Shown here: in pieces, positions 45,691 to 57,699 of the stretch
How positions within the stretch are numbered: position 1 is the stretch's first letter
How the letters are laid out: every line of letters starts with the position of its first letter
DNA from: Primula veris
Taxonomy: Eukaryota; Streptophyta; Magnoliopsida; Ericales; Primulaceae
Assembly: GCA_963682055.1 (NCBI GenBank)
Contig: OY821747.1
Coordinates: forward strand, 21,264,126 to 21,328,125
Direction: 5' to 3'
Length of the DNA stretch: 64,000 bases
The notes under the pieces: generated by a model
The model's input: the letters and a program-made list of their open reading frames with translations, nothing else
Databases searched by the model: none
What the model was told of the DNA's origin: nothing
Program-made: the position numbers and the translations under genes

Positions 45691-46336
45691 CGATGAAATG
45701 GTGAAATTACTATCCGCTGTTCTATTTGCTGTCACGTAGTTAGATTGCAACTACAGTTGTAACCACAGTTGTAACCAAATGAATAAATGGACTGAACAGA
45801 ATATTAAACGTATTTGTAATTAAATTCATACGTACGCTTAATAACATAGTTCATCCAATCCATGTGCTACGTCTCCGGGACACTCAGCCAGATTAGTGAT
45901 TTTTCTGCCTATGTTAGTTCCGCTCCTACTATATAACTATCACTCAAAAATATCAATGACATCACACCATTATTTTTCGTTAAAAAGTTTATCACGTGTA
46001 TTATCTCTATATTGAGTTATTTATATTTTAAAACATATAACTTTTACAAGTAAAGTTATTAACTATTTATAGGAACAAAAATACAACCTTCCAAGATCTT
46101 ATTAAATATTTAAACTTCTATCTTTATTTTTCAAGATTTTCTTAATTGAATCTTTATATCTTTGACTGATCTCAATCTTTCTTATTTGTAGGAGATAAAC
46201 TCTTGATTGATCTCAATCTTCATAGGTCAATACGTGTTAATAACTTGCTTGATAATAGAAAATATTGTTTACTTCAAAAATATCTACACATGATAATATC
46301 TTTTTGACAAACAAATCATATTCATATAAAATAGGA
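45691..46336. other. No gene seen
   Basis: AT-rich, with short dispersed motifs only. Confidence 0.55.
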
Positions 46337-47262
46337 TAAATTAATAAAACATACTACTTTTAAAACTAAATTAACAAAAACATACCAAAAAATTTCTAAT
46401 TAACAAAAACATACCCAAAATTTCATATTCTAATTTGTATATTTCATACCCTTATTTCAAAAGTTCATACTTTTATTTCAAAAGTTCATACCCTAATTTG
46501 TATATTTCATACCATTATTCCAAAAGTTTATACTCTTATTTCAAAAACTCATACCCTAATTTGTATTTTTCATACTCTTATTCCAAAAGTTTACACCCTT
46601 ATTTCAAAAGTTCATAGCCTAATTTGTATTTTTCATACCCTTATTTCAAAAGTTCATATCCTGATTCGTAGAATTCACCCTTATTTTCAAACTTCATACC
46701 CCAATTTACATAATTTATATACATAATTTTCAACTTCATACTCATAATTCACGTAATTCATACACTTATTTTTCAATATTATACACTAATTAACAAATCC
46801 AATTCTTACCCGTCCTCCGATCTCGAACTATCACGTTGCCGTCGTGGGCCTCTCCTTCGACGACCGCATCTCCGTCGACATCAAACTCGAATTTTTGATC
46901 TCGTTGTACACACTCGCCGCTCATTCCGATAGATGTGTCCGTCTCAATCTATACGGAAGAGAGAGAAGAAGAAAAAGATCGAAAAAATAGCGAGAGGATT
47001 GTAAGAGAGATCGGAAAGAGAGAGAAATGATGAAAGATCGGAGAGAGTGAGAAAGAGGAAAAGAGAAAAAGAGGAGATAGAGATTGGAGAGAAGGTGGGA
47101 GGAGGAGGAGGAGGAGAGAGAGAGCAAATAGATTGGCAGTGATGAATCAGATTTTTTATTTTTTATTTTTTATTAATTATTAATTAAATGTATGTTTTTG
47201 ATAATTTAACTTTTAAGTGTGTGTTTTTGTTAATATAATAGGGGTATGATATGTTTATGTTA
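46337..47262. mobile_element. Possible TIR element carrying a minisatellite
   Basis: Left ACATACTACTTTTAAAACTA with ATTAACAAAAACATACC, and right GGGGTATGATATGTTTATG with TTAACTTTTAAGTGTG, are inverted relatives. Inside are the minisatellite at 46420-46700, a GC-richer 120-bp block at 46805-46925 and a GA-rich block. No target duplication was established. Confidence 0.4.
46420..46700. repeat. Minisatellite, about 62 bp, four units
   Basis: Units contain CCTAATTTGTATATTTCATA, CCCTTATTTCAAAAGTTCAT in fixed order. The ORF at 46435-46617 (Y/S/K-rich) is a repeat artefact. Confidence 0.85.
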
Positions 47263-47693
47263 TTTCTGAACCAATAAGATTGAAATTGTGATAAATAATT
47301 GCATAATAATAGGAGATTTAATTAGTACAATATATGAAAAAGATAATATATCTTATAAAACTATACCGAGTTTCCAACTTAACCTGTAAATATAGATTGT
47401 CTTAATTCTTAACACTTAACTAGATTAGCGTGTTCAAATCACTTGAAAACAAAGAGTTTACTTAAAGTATCCTAATAAAGTATGAATTCAAACATTCACT
47501 ATTAAAATAAGAGTAACAAACTTTTAGTTGCTAAGCTTGTTGCTATGGGTGGTCTGACTAAATGAGCAACAAGATAACAATAATATTTTTGTGTTGCTAT
47601 TTTTATTACCAGTTTAGTCAAATCCGCTACGATGAAACGAGCGGTTGTCAGTATCTACACATTTTTTCAACCGCAGTACTTTGAGCAATTTTT
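47263..47693. other. Downstream region of GT61 gene
   Basis: 47505-47630 has AGTTGCTAAGC and TGTTGCTATTT motifs like those in the CACTA piece at 53324, so a related fragment may lie here. Otherwise it is the 3' untranslated or flanking DNA of the gene at 47694. Confidence 0.5.
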
Positions 47694-48924
47694 TCACGTT
47701 AGTACTACCGCTTTTTGCTTCTTCATGTAAAACATTGCTTTTCTATAAGCTCTTTTTAAGTATCGGCGGAACCTTACTATATCCAACTTCAAAATCTGGT
47801 CTCGATGCGCTGCCCATATCTCATCATGAGTAACTCTCGTCGCGATCCAATTCTTCATTCTCTGATCCAGTTCTAAAATACTCTCATCATTGCTCACTTC
47901 GTATATCATATACTTGAGTCCCAATCTGACCGCCATTTTTCCGAAGCAAAAATCCCCGAGCCAACCGCATTTTAGAGGCAACAACTGTACGAACACAGAA
48001 CCAGGCCTAAGAAACAATATGTTGGATAGTGCAGCGCCGTGTACACCTATTATTATTATTAGAATAATTATACGAATAAGTATATGGAAAAAATAACTAG
48101 GTATTGGCATGCAGGAGCCGGAACAATGGTAATGTCCCCCAGTTTGAGCAAAAATCAAACGAAAATATATTTTGTCTCCATGTATTTTATTTAAAATCTT
48201 TACATTCTTGTATGTCAGCCCCGTGTAATAGGAAAAAAAAATTCAAATTATAAGTTGTGGCCCCTCCATGAACCAATCTTAGTTTCGGAAACCAGTATAT
48301 ATGCATGACTGCTTTGATGGAATTGCAAAAGTTTGAGTTAAAACAATTTGCCAAATCCTAATTTAAATTAATACCGATGAATGCGTGGGAACTCTCAACG
48401 AGCCTTTGTGACTCTTGCAATGTTGTCCTATGGCTCGGCACAAAAATCAACACCTCAAACCCTATCTGTTCTGCTTCTTTTTGTATTTGGTCGACATTCA
48501 GGATCGATCTGGGACCCTTGCGGTTTACAATCACGAGCCTAGGTCTATCTTTAGATTTCCAAGGTATTTTCCATGAATTATGGTCCTGCATTTATGTTGC
48601 GTACCATGAGAGCTGGTAATGAAATGAATGTTATAAATAAGAGAAACCGCTATTTATACATATCAACACAAAGATCTGAGAAAAAATACATTTAGTGTAC
48701 TGTATTGCCTGTTTTTAACGATATAGGTATCATACTACCAAAATTAACAATTGACATACTTAACTATCATAATGTTCACAATTCAGGTACCACCGTTAAA
48801 TTAGTTGGATTTAAGTTAGTTTCAATTTTCATTTTGTTCATATTGTTTGTAAGTTGTATAAATCTAACACTTAATTTTTTAAAATATCTCATTTTAGTAT
48901 AAATTCAAAAATATATAATTATAT

Positions 48925-48960
<36 letters not shown>

Positions 48961-51372
48961 ATATTAATGTCTGTATAAAAATATATATAATATAATGCAT
49001 GTATACATATTATTGCAAATAATGTAAATTTTAGATAAAGTTTGTGTATAAAAAGAAATTATAAATATTTCACAACTATATTCTATTTATAAAAAATGAA
49101 TTTTTTTTTGAAAAAAATAACAATTTTCTTGCCTTTTTTTTAGGAAAGTATTCAAATAATGATGTGGCCTCAAATAATTTTTGCTCGAATGTCACAAATC
49201 TAAAACTTACTTTATTTTCATTTTAGAGAAAGTGTAAAAAAAAAATTAATTTTTTTTATTTTAGAATAAAAATCAAAGAAAATTTAGTCAAGTAATATTT
49301 TTTTAAACTGACATACTTATTATGTATGTATATGTCTGTATTTTAGTAGAAACATTATAAATTGTAATGTTTCGAAAAGACATGATTAAATTTATACAAA
49401 TTACAAAGAATATGACCAAAATGAAAAGTGAAACTAAATTTCATCTAACTAAATTAACGTCAGTACCTGAATTGTGAATATTATTATAGTTCAGTACGCC
49501 AATTATAAAATTTGGTAGTCTGGTACCTAAATCGTTAAAAAACAGATAGTACAGTACATTAAATGTATTTTTTCCTAAAGATCTGGACCTTATTAGATGA
49601 CGGTAAAGACGGTAAAGAATTATACATTATTAATTAAGTCCATTGTCACCTCACAAATCTATTACAAAGTTCTGTGTGGATCTTGTTAACTAAAAATATA
49701 AATACATTTCATCTCATAAAAAGTATGAATGCTGACACACATGTGTTGCTATTCTGATGCTAGAGTGGTCGTGACTAATTTGGTGACATATTTCTTGCAG
49801 CGTCTTCTGTTTTGTCATTGTGTCAAGTATAACGTTTGCTACAATCTTAGGCAGGCTTTCCAGTAGTCAAACAAGTTAAATCAAGCTTTAAATGTGCAAT
49901 ACTGAGGTTGAACCTACTGATAAAGTGATACCGTCTCAACTCCCATCGAAAAGATTAACTATTCATAAAACAATGCATTGCACTATCTTGGATGAATAAC
50001 TACAAGAAAATGTCTAAAAAGGCCGACATACATTTATTGTCATTGTGACGCTAAAGTACTTGTGGATGATTTGGTGACAGGAACAACAACATTTTTTTTT
50101 GCTATTCGTGTTAGCAAATTGGTCACAAACACTTTAACGTCAGAACAACAACACAGGATCCGGCAAAGTTCAAACTTTTTCTTGTGGTGAAAGTTTACCT
50201 GGTTCGGAGCAAATGCGGATTTAAAAAACGCGCTAAAATTGCGTATTGTTATAGGAGAAGGGCCGAGTTGCAATGTGGGGTCCACTGTTGTTGGGCCGTG
50301 TGATACAAGCCCTATGATTACATAGGGGAAGCAGCGGATGATGGTATCCTTGTCGAGGTTGATGATCTGGTGGCTCGTATAAGTCGATAGCAATGGGGAA
50401 TAATGTTCTCCCCACTGTTCATTGTAGTCGAAGATTCCAAGGAAGAAATTGCGATCAGGAAAAAAGTTTTTGACAGTGATAAAGAGAGGGATGAACCGGT
50501 CAACAATATCGTGCCAAAAATTTCCTGTCCAACCTCCAGCACTTATTATAAGAGCAGGTGCAGTATGTACGACCGAACATGATATATTTTCAGGTTTGGA
50601 TGTTGTGAGTGTTAGTTCTCTCACTAAGTGGTCTGGAGTGTTCAAGGTCCGAGGATGTGGCTTGATCTTCTCGGTTATTTGCGGTGTAGAGTTTGTGGGG
50701 ACCGTGGTGAAAAATGTTGCGGTCCTTGGATCTAGAATGGTTTGACGGTTAAGGTGGCATATGTCATAATAAAAGTGATTGCGGTCGCAAAAAAATGGCT
50801 TTTCGGGCTCAGGGCTTAACCGCCACTCTTGTTCGCCCCACTTTCCTGGTGTAGTAGATAAATATTTAAATTCTAAATATAGAACGAAACAAACATTCTA
50901 GTGAAAAAGCCGTAAATTTTGAAGCCCGGAGTATCAAACTTTTTTGCTGTCTTAATTAAGCCAATGCAGCTAAATGAGTCTGTTGTATTTTTCTTCTTGA
51001 TCGTGTTTTCACATAAAATATCAAACTGCGTTTTCCATTATTTTGGATTAAACAAATCTTACACTATATAACATAATATTCTAGGTCATTGCAGAGTACA
51101 AGGGAAAACATATATGTTAGTTTGCTATATATAAACTGCCCACTTGTGAGTAATTTGAATCCTTCTGTCGGACAAATATGCTGTTTAAACGAAGAAGCTA
51201 GAATGTATTATGAACTGAAATTTGCATCTTTACCGTGACTGGTTTTCAAATTTGTTACGTAGAATCTGGAAACCATGGAAGTGATGTTGGAGAGGTAAAG
51301 AAAACTGAAAAGCACCAAAGTTGAAGCAATCGCCAATGTAATCGCTAATTCCATTGTCATGAACATATGCAT
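47694..51372 (-). CDS. GT61 family glycosyltransferase, four exons, 449 residues
   Basis: GT61 enzymes are Golgi type II membrane proteins that add xylose or arabinose (or related sugars) to glycans such as xylan. Exons: 51372-51234, 50845-50199, 48585-48375, 48046-47694. All introns are GT-AG and the sum is 1350 bases, exactly 450 codons with a TGA stop. Residues 7-26 form a signal anchor. CDRNHFYYDIC is near residue 66, APALIISAGGWTGNFWHD at 142-159 and IPLFITV follows. Exon 3 has RPRLVIVNRKGPRSI and SSHAFIG. Exon 4 starts at the family hallmark GVHGAALSNILFLRPG (333 onward). Length is normal for the family. ATG codons at residues 1, 3, 5 and 7 are all possible starts; 51372 is the first. 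Intron 2 (1.6 kb) is full of repeats. No break found. The acceptor sugar cannot be read from sequence. Confidence 0.93.
48678..48906 (-). repeat. Dispersed repeat, copy B, in GT61 intron 2
   Basis: Reverse-orientation relative of copies A and C. Its plus-strand ORF is an artefact. An (AT)n run follows at 48930-48957. Confidence 0.75.
49380..49575 (+). repeat. Dispersed repeat, copy C, in GT61 intron 2
   Basis: Matches copy A through GTACCTGAATTGTGAA, TAGTTCAGTA and CCTAAATCGTTAAA, with small indels. Confidence 0.75.
49990..50155. mobile_element. CACTA-like fragment in GT61 intron 2
   Basis: ACTACAAGAAAATGTC at 49999 resembles a CACTA end missing its first base. Behind it are TTGGTGAC/GGTCAC and CGCTAAAGT/ACTTTAACG inverted motifs like subterminal repeats. 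Similar motifs occur at 49730-49800. It ends close to exon 2 (50199). Confidence 0.4.
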
Positions 51373-51408
51373 TTACTGATGAGTTAGGCTGTTGAAAATA
51401 AAGTCGAA

Positions 51409-51418
51409 ATATATATAT
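51409..51418 (-). promoter_or_regulatory. TATA-like element of GT61 gene
   Basis: ATATATATAT about 40 bp before the first ATG on the minus strand; short leader if used. Confidence 0.35.
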
Positions 51419-52616
51419 GACCTTTCTGTCTCCACATTTTCATGAATAAAAATGATGACATTGTTAATATTTTTGGATACTCTTCTTTACGATGCATTTT
51501 TGGAGTAGTTTTTTTTAGTTTTGTTTCAGTTTCTACAAGAGAGTAGTTTTGTTTCAGTTTATCAAACATAGCGTTAAATGCTTGAGTTAATATAGTAATT
51601 AATATTCACTTTTGAAAAAATGGCTTAAAGATATTTTACAGTTTTGACTTGAGAGTATTTTGATCAGAGTTCTCAATTTTTTACTTGTCAATTACAACTA
51701 TACCAAGTTGCAGTTGCAGTTGCAGTTGCAGTTACGTTACATGCATAGTTACATGGGAAAATTATCGTAAACTACACCGATCTATTGATGGTTAAGAATT
51801 TTATTACTCACATTTCAAGATTAACAATTTACATACTCAACTATAAAAAATCTATCAATCAACAAACTTTAGTTGATTTATTTTAATTTTTTAAAAGAAG
51901 TTTGGTCACGTGTGATCACGTTACCGCTTCCAATTATGATTTAAAAATAAAACTAACATCACATGTGACAAAAAATCGGCTAATAAGTTAACTCTCTTTA
52001 TTTTCTCTTTCTTTACTTTTATGTTTCATAATAATTAATGGTCCAATATTCATTTTTCATTTGTTCCAAATTTGTGGTGCACTTTCTTGATATTACAAAT
52101 TTATTATTGTTCGGTTGTATCTCTTAAGTAAACAATATTTAACAGCCTTACTTTAAATGAAAAATAAATGGACAAATTAATGCTAAATTTCATGAAAAAA
52201 TTAGTTTTTCATTTGATCATGCTAGAAGCAGAAAACTTTTAAGCTTGTATAGAAGTTGCACCTAGGAATTCCATTAACTATAGTACTCAGTAACAAATTA
52301 GATGGAGAATGGCTAGTCAAAATTTTAAACCCAATTATTAACGTTATTTTGGATTTTCAAAATTCTCATTTTGTTTCTCAGTTATATTGAAATAAAATCA
52401 TCATCTCATTTAAAAAAAAAAAATTCATCATCTAAAGTAACTCAACCTTTAAAGGTAATATCATGTAATTTTCAAGATATTCCATCTAACTTGAAAATGG
52501 AGGGAGTAAATTATAATCTTAATTGCAACTTACAGGTACGATATATATATATATTATAACCTATATACAATGCTACATTTTATTACTATTATTTGTGTAA
52601 AATTATGTAAAGGATC
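51419..52616. other. AT-rich DNA between GT61 and pectate lyase relic
   Basis: No gene seen. (TTGCAG)n-like run at 51712-51732. A copy-A-related TATTGATGGTTAAG stretch may be present near 51780. Confidence 0.5.
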
Positions 52617-53323
52617 ATCAATGACTCAAGGAGGAAAACCTTGGTTACCTTTCTTGTGGGACGGGGAACCCTATTGATGACTGCTGGCGTTGTGACCCAA
52701 ACTGGCACAAAAACCGCCAAAGGCTAGCCGACTGTGCGATTGGCTTTGGAAAGGAGGCTTTGGAAAGGAAGCTTTAGGAGGTAAAATGGTCAAATATATG
52801 TGGTTACTGACTTTGACCACGACGATACAGTGAACCCTAAACCGGGAACACTTAGATAGTTATACAAGATGAACCGTTATGGATCATCTTCAAACGTGAC
52901 ATGGTCATTTAGATGGAAGAGGTAAGGCAAATTTAGATGGCTTTTTTCCAGAAAAAAAATTCCAATGGTAATTTATATAGTATGTACAAATTATCATTTT
53001 GTATTAGAGCTTGGTTATTGAGAAATTATATTTCAGTTTGATTTCATTATTTCTCCACAGTTGGTACATTTTAGCTAGAGATCTATGCCTATATCATTTT
53101 ACTTCATATTAGTCCAAGTTTAAACCTTTAATGATTATTTTTTATCGATAACTAATAGGGGCAAGTGTCCACATTGCTGGCGGACCATGTATCACCACCA
53201 TCCATTACACCACAAATATAATAATACACGGATTACACATCCACGATTGCAAACAAGGTGGTAACGGCAACATACGAAACTCCCCACACCATGCTGGATG
53301 GTGGACCATATCGGACGGTGATG
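52617..53323 (+). pseudogene. Pectate lyase (PL1) pseudogene, two exon fragments
   Basis: Pectate lyases cleave de-esterified pectin in plant walls. Fragment 1 (about 52617-52920) reads [20 protein letters not shown] and [14 protein letters not shown], then after a frameshift near 52780 VTDFDHDDTVNPKPGTLR and, after an in-frame TAG at 52855, IIFKRDMVI. Fragment 2 (53157-53323), after an intron-like 235 bp ending in AATAG, reads [29 protein letters not shown] and GWWTISDGD. Order and spacing match the plant PL1 domain. The N-terminus and the catalytic half after ISDGD are missing; the latter breaks exactly at a CACTA end (53324). Clearly nonfunctional. Confidence 0.9.
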
Positions 53324-53645
53324 CACTACAAGAAATAGTTTATATAGCAATAAAAAAAAAAGACAAATTTTGTTGTTGATTAGCAACAAAAACAAACAAA
53401 ACAGCAAAATATATTATATGAAATATTTAGCAACAAAATTACCAACTATTTAGCAACTTAAAATTAGCAACACAATAATTTGTTGCTAAGTATGCTGTCA
53501 AAATTTTCGAGGTGAAATCAGCAACAAATTTACAATCAATTCAGCAACACGACGTTTCATGAAGTTAGCAACTATGTTGCTAGATGTTTGTCTTTAATTG
53601 TAAATAGCAATGAAATTGTATCATAGTTTGACAAACACAAGGTTC
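53324..53645 (+). mobile_element. CACTA transposon end
   Basis: Starts CACTACAAGAAATAG, the standard plant CACTA (En/Spm) terminus, directly inside the pectate lyase exon. Behind it are many subterminal TTAGCAAC and GTTGCTA motifs in both orientations. No opposite end TTTCTTGTAGTG was found downstream, so the element is truncated or rearranged. Confidence 0.75.
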
Positions 53646-53819
53646 TTGCAAGCTAAAATATTGTTGGATTTAAAAAAATATATATGATTTTTGATATTAT
53701 TCATTGATAGCACATATAACGACGGTTTTCATGAGATTAGCAAATTTCTATGAGAAAAAGCAAAAATGAGCCAAATGTGTTAGTCCTTTTTGACATTGTG
53801 GACCAAGTACAAATTTCAA
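53646..53819. other. No gene seen
   Basis: Short AT-rich spacer. Confidence 0.5.
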
Positions 53820-54135
53820 TTTTCTTATACAATATAGAAAAGACCCATAACGTCAATATTTAATTTAGTAGTTCATTAAAACAAAATACAATCTATTATT
53901 ATTTGGGGTGGATGAAACTAAAATTTAGGGGTAATTGAACCCAAAATTTTAGTTTTTACAATCTCTCTTGTACAATAGAGAAAATACTAACAATGTTTAT
54001 AACTTTAATAGTTTATTCAAACAAATTTACGATCTATCAGGATTTATGGGTCAATTGAAACTACTGAGTTATATTATAAACATTGTTAGTACTTTCTCTA
54101 TTTTACAAGAGAGATTGTAAATACTAGAAACTTGG
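53820..54135. repeat. Direct and inverted repeat block forming a hairpin
   Basis: Arm 53954-54003 (ACAATCTCTCTTGTACAATA core) and arm 54072-54122 are inverted copies with about two mismatches in 48 bases and a 70-base loop. A weaker direct copy of the first arm lies at 53815-53900. Confidence 0.8.
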
Positions 54136-54577
54136 GTTCAACTCATATACGGTTAATTTTGTCAGTAGGTACAAATTTCACTCTTTAAAGTACATACCCG
54201 ACCAAATAACATCGAATAGCGGTTTTAGATTATGATTATGTACGCATAAATTTATTCAGTTTGGTCGATATTGAAAACAATACCCGTCATGGCCAATGAC
54301 TGTTTGTCGTATCGTACAACTTGTTTTTAGAGACGTGTATAAAAGAGAAGTTCATGTTCTTAATAGTTACACCGTACTACTCACCGCTAATGATAGTCAC
54401 ATCGCAAAACTTACGAAACTACACTACCAAATTCATATAGCCGAAATTGAAAAAGCAGTTTCATTAGCGACCTCGTTTCGACCAATGAACACGACAATTA
54501 ACGGGAAGTGTATGCAAACTATATAGTGCGACTCTTCGACAGCAGGTGTAAGTTTTGGGTGTTATTATAAAAAAATA
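54136..54577. other. Unassigned; one 76-codon ORF
   Basis: A plus-strand ORF at 54296-54526 starts with ATG and has a non-repetitive composition, but matches no family I recognise and lacks gene context. It may be a host exon remnant beside the copia insertion. Confidence 0.35.
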
Positions 54578-54582
54578 GGTTT

Positions 54583-54799
54583 TGTTGTAGGATATTATTG
54601 GATTTTTGGGCTTGTACTTTATGGGCCCAAGTGGTCTTGTAACCCTACCCCTCTATCTTTATAAAGAGGGTTAATGGTCTTATATTTCACATTCATTCAT
54701 ATATACATTCTGATTAATAAAGACCCTGTTGTTGTCTCTCTCTATATTCTCTCTCTATATCTATATACATATATATGTGAGCTATTATGTCACACAACA
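54583..54799 (+). repeat. 5' LTR of copia element, 217 bp
   Basis: Contains TCTTTATAAAGAGGG (TATA region about 54655-54668) and GATTAATAAAGACC, a poly(A)-type motif. Ends in a CT-rich and TA-rich stretch. The sequence after it (CGTTAACAGCAC) is the primer-site position but does not match initiator tRNA-Met. Confidence 0.92.
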
Positions 54800-57699
54800 C
54801 GTTAACAGCACTTTGTTCGTGGAGATTGAAGTATTTGCTTGGAGATTTTGGGTAAACGCACGGATATTGGGTAATAAATAAATAGATAAATAAAATGATG
54901 ATGGTATACGCTCAAATATTGGGTTATAAACATACGGCCAAACTTTAAACTTTTTTTGTGTTCGATCGGCCTTCCCTAAAATACGAGGCGTACGGTACAT
55001 TATTTTACCCTTCTTGCAATTAATATATAAACGACATGTGTAGTAAAATAATATTGCTAAAGCACCGGTTAACCCCATGAATTGATTACATGTTAAATAC
55101 TAACTATATATTCCGTCTGTAACATATACTATAGCCAGTGAATAAGTTATGTTTTTTGTGCATAAATCAAATTGGTGTATGATAAACTGCATGTTACATG
55201 ACACGCCACGTCTTAGTGAATTGGATATTCTGTTGCATGATTATTATGTAGCGGCATATTGTCGTAATTTGTCTCCATGTGAATTATTGTAGTGTTCATA
55301 AATCCAACTGGGACTTAAGAATAAACGTGTGGTCATTGATAAGTTCTATATATATATTTGATTTGTATAAACTCACTACAAGCTATAGATTGGTAGCATA
55401 TAAAACATGTAAGTAGCAAAACTATTATGTTCGAAATCATATGTATAAACGGGAATAATAATATGCATGTCTTATAACCTGTAGAAGAAAAACTGTTCCT
55501 TTCCAAACATTAGGGACTAGATTGCAGCTCACTGAAACTTGTGTACTTCATGTGTAATTAATGTCAAACTGAATATAAGTTAGATAAATTATAGTAATGA
55601 TCCATGTAGTTTATCCCTATTTACAAAGCTGCATATAAGTTTAAATCTGTATATATTTGGTCCTCACGTAAACTAGGAAATTACCATATGAATGGAAATT
55701 GCGTAAATATTGTAAATTGGCCATTAAAATATATTAGTTTCATGCATGATTTAGTTACCATGAATAGAAATTTACAACATATTGCAATAGTAATAAAATA
55801 TTGAGTAATATCTTGCTTAGTGTAAATTGGTAAATTTAGATTGTGCTAATATGTACTACCATGCTACTGCTGTATTATTTAATCATGCAAGCAGGTACGA
55901 TCTATGTATTTATTTACTGCCATGTACACTTGTGTAAAATATGGTAATTTGCGAAATCATATATTTTCACATTTAAGTTGGAAAAATTATGAACCTTCCC
56001 TAAATAGGCTCACCTATTTGGATACGATGTCTAGGAAAGATATAGACAGAAGTCGATATCCTAATGAGGTCGGGTTTTAAGTGGCATTCGTGCCCTCCAC
56101 CCTCACCGTCTTTCCTGGTCATTTTTCAAGTAGAGCTACCGAAAGGGGTTGACTAAATAATAATTTCCCCGACTGTGTTTATATAGTGATGTATGTTTCG
56201 CCGAATTGGTGTCTCTGTATCGACCTGTCGTTCGATCAATGAGAACCTATTCACATTAAAAGCAAAACTATTTTTCGAACTTGTCGTTTCGAAATAAACT
56301 TTATCCTTGTGCAAACCATAAACATATAAACCAGTCGTTTTATATGATAAATAATCGAGAACTCACAACACATGTTGGATGCCATTTATGATGAGAAAAA
56401 TCGTAAAAACATACTTGCGAAATGACTGTTTAAACGTTAATTTTAATCCGTCACCACATATTACCCTGATGTGTGAAAATGTGATGCCCAATTTTTTTTT
56501 GGATGCCATCTTTGATGAGTAAAACACGAGTTTGTTGTTACCTTCAAGATGAGTGCTAAGGCGTTGATTTTTATTCCGCCGCCACATTTGAGACGTGATG
56601 ACGTTTATGGTGAACAAATGTCTAAAATTGACATATTGAAGCAATCCTTCACCAAAATACTAGCTTGGAAATTATATTCCATAAGCTGTATCGTGAATTT
56701 ATATTCACCATGTTCCTTTATCGCCCATATGTTATTGGATAAGAAAATTGCCCCGGTGAGTAGTTTTAATCCCATTGGAACAATGGCGAATTGTTTTCCT
56801 GATATTAATGTTCTTCGTGTACATTTTTTTTCCACGAATCGAGAACCGAGACAAGTGTTATTTATCTCGAACTGTTGTGATCCCGATAAATCGCTTAGCC
56901 AAGGGAGATTTTAGACAATCGTCAAAATCGAAAACCTGTGGCTCAAAGACAGTAATTAAAAGGAACAATATGGCCCGTTATCACAAAGCAAGAGATAATG
57001 CTCAAGGAGACAACTCTATGCTATAAAGACAAATGTCATGCACGGTTACTCCTTAAATAGTTCACAACTATTATAAAGGTGGAAAAACCGATGCTAATGT
57101 GGTTAAAGTTAATTGAAAGAAAACTCTTGATACCCCCGATTTTGTGGCTCAAATGAGTTTGATACCTTTCTTTATTGATTTTGATAAATCATTGAGCCGT
57201 TTTTTTCCGCTCATCTGGATTATGTTTTTTCCATTTGGATTATATTTTTTTTTTCCATTTGGACATACTTTTGTATTATGGTTTGACTGTTTACAAAATT
57301 TCTCGAAATAATTTAAAGTGTTTTGAGCAAATTCCTTTGACAAATATGACCAAAATTTAAATTATGAAATTTTAGGCAATACTTGTGGGGTAGTTGATTT
57401 TTTTTGGAAATAGTGTGTAACAATATACCACATAATTTCACCAACTATTTGTCTAAAAGAGTACTCAGTGACAACGATTCTGGACCTGTCGTTCCAAAAT
57501 CAAAATATTTGGTAAAAGCATATTGATTTGTCAAATATGAGGTCTTATACTCATGTAGGTCCTGCCGTATCTTGTTGAGTTATAAAATATTCGAGAAAAC
57601 CAATGTTATCTGGTAATAGCTCATGAAAGAATTAAAATTTCTTTACATAGCCTCCATTCAATACGATCAAAAGCGTATTTTAGAGGAGTTGAAATGTCT
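54800..57699 (+). other. Copia 5' internal region, gag position, unreadable
   Basis: Gag and protease should lie here but I cannot read a family pattern. ORFs at 56549-56914 and others are short and unsupported. ATCATTCGCCTGTCGTCGA-type motifs repeat at about 57750 and 57808. Confidence 0.5.

Noticed and set aside
46435..46617. Y/S/K-rich ORF
   Set aside because: Translation of the 62-bp minisatellite.
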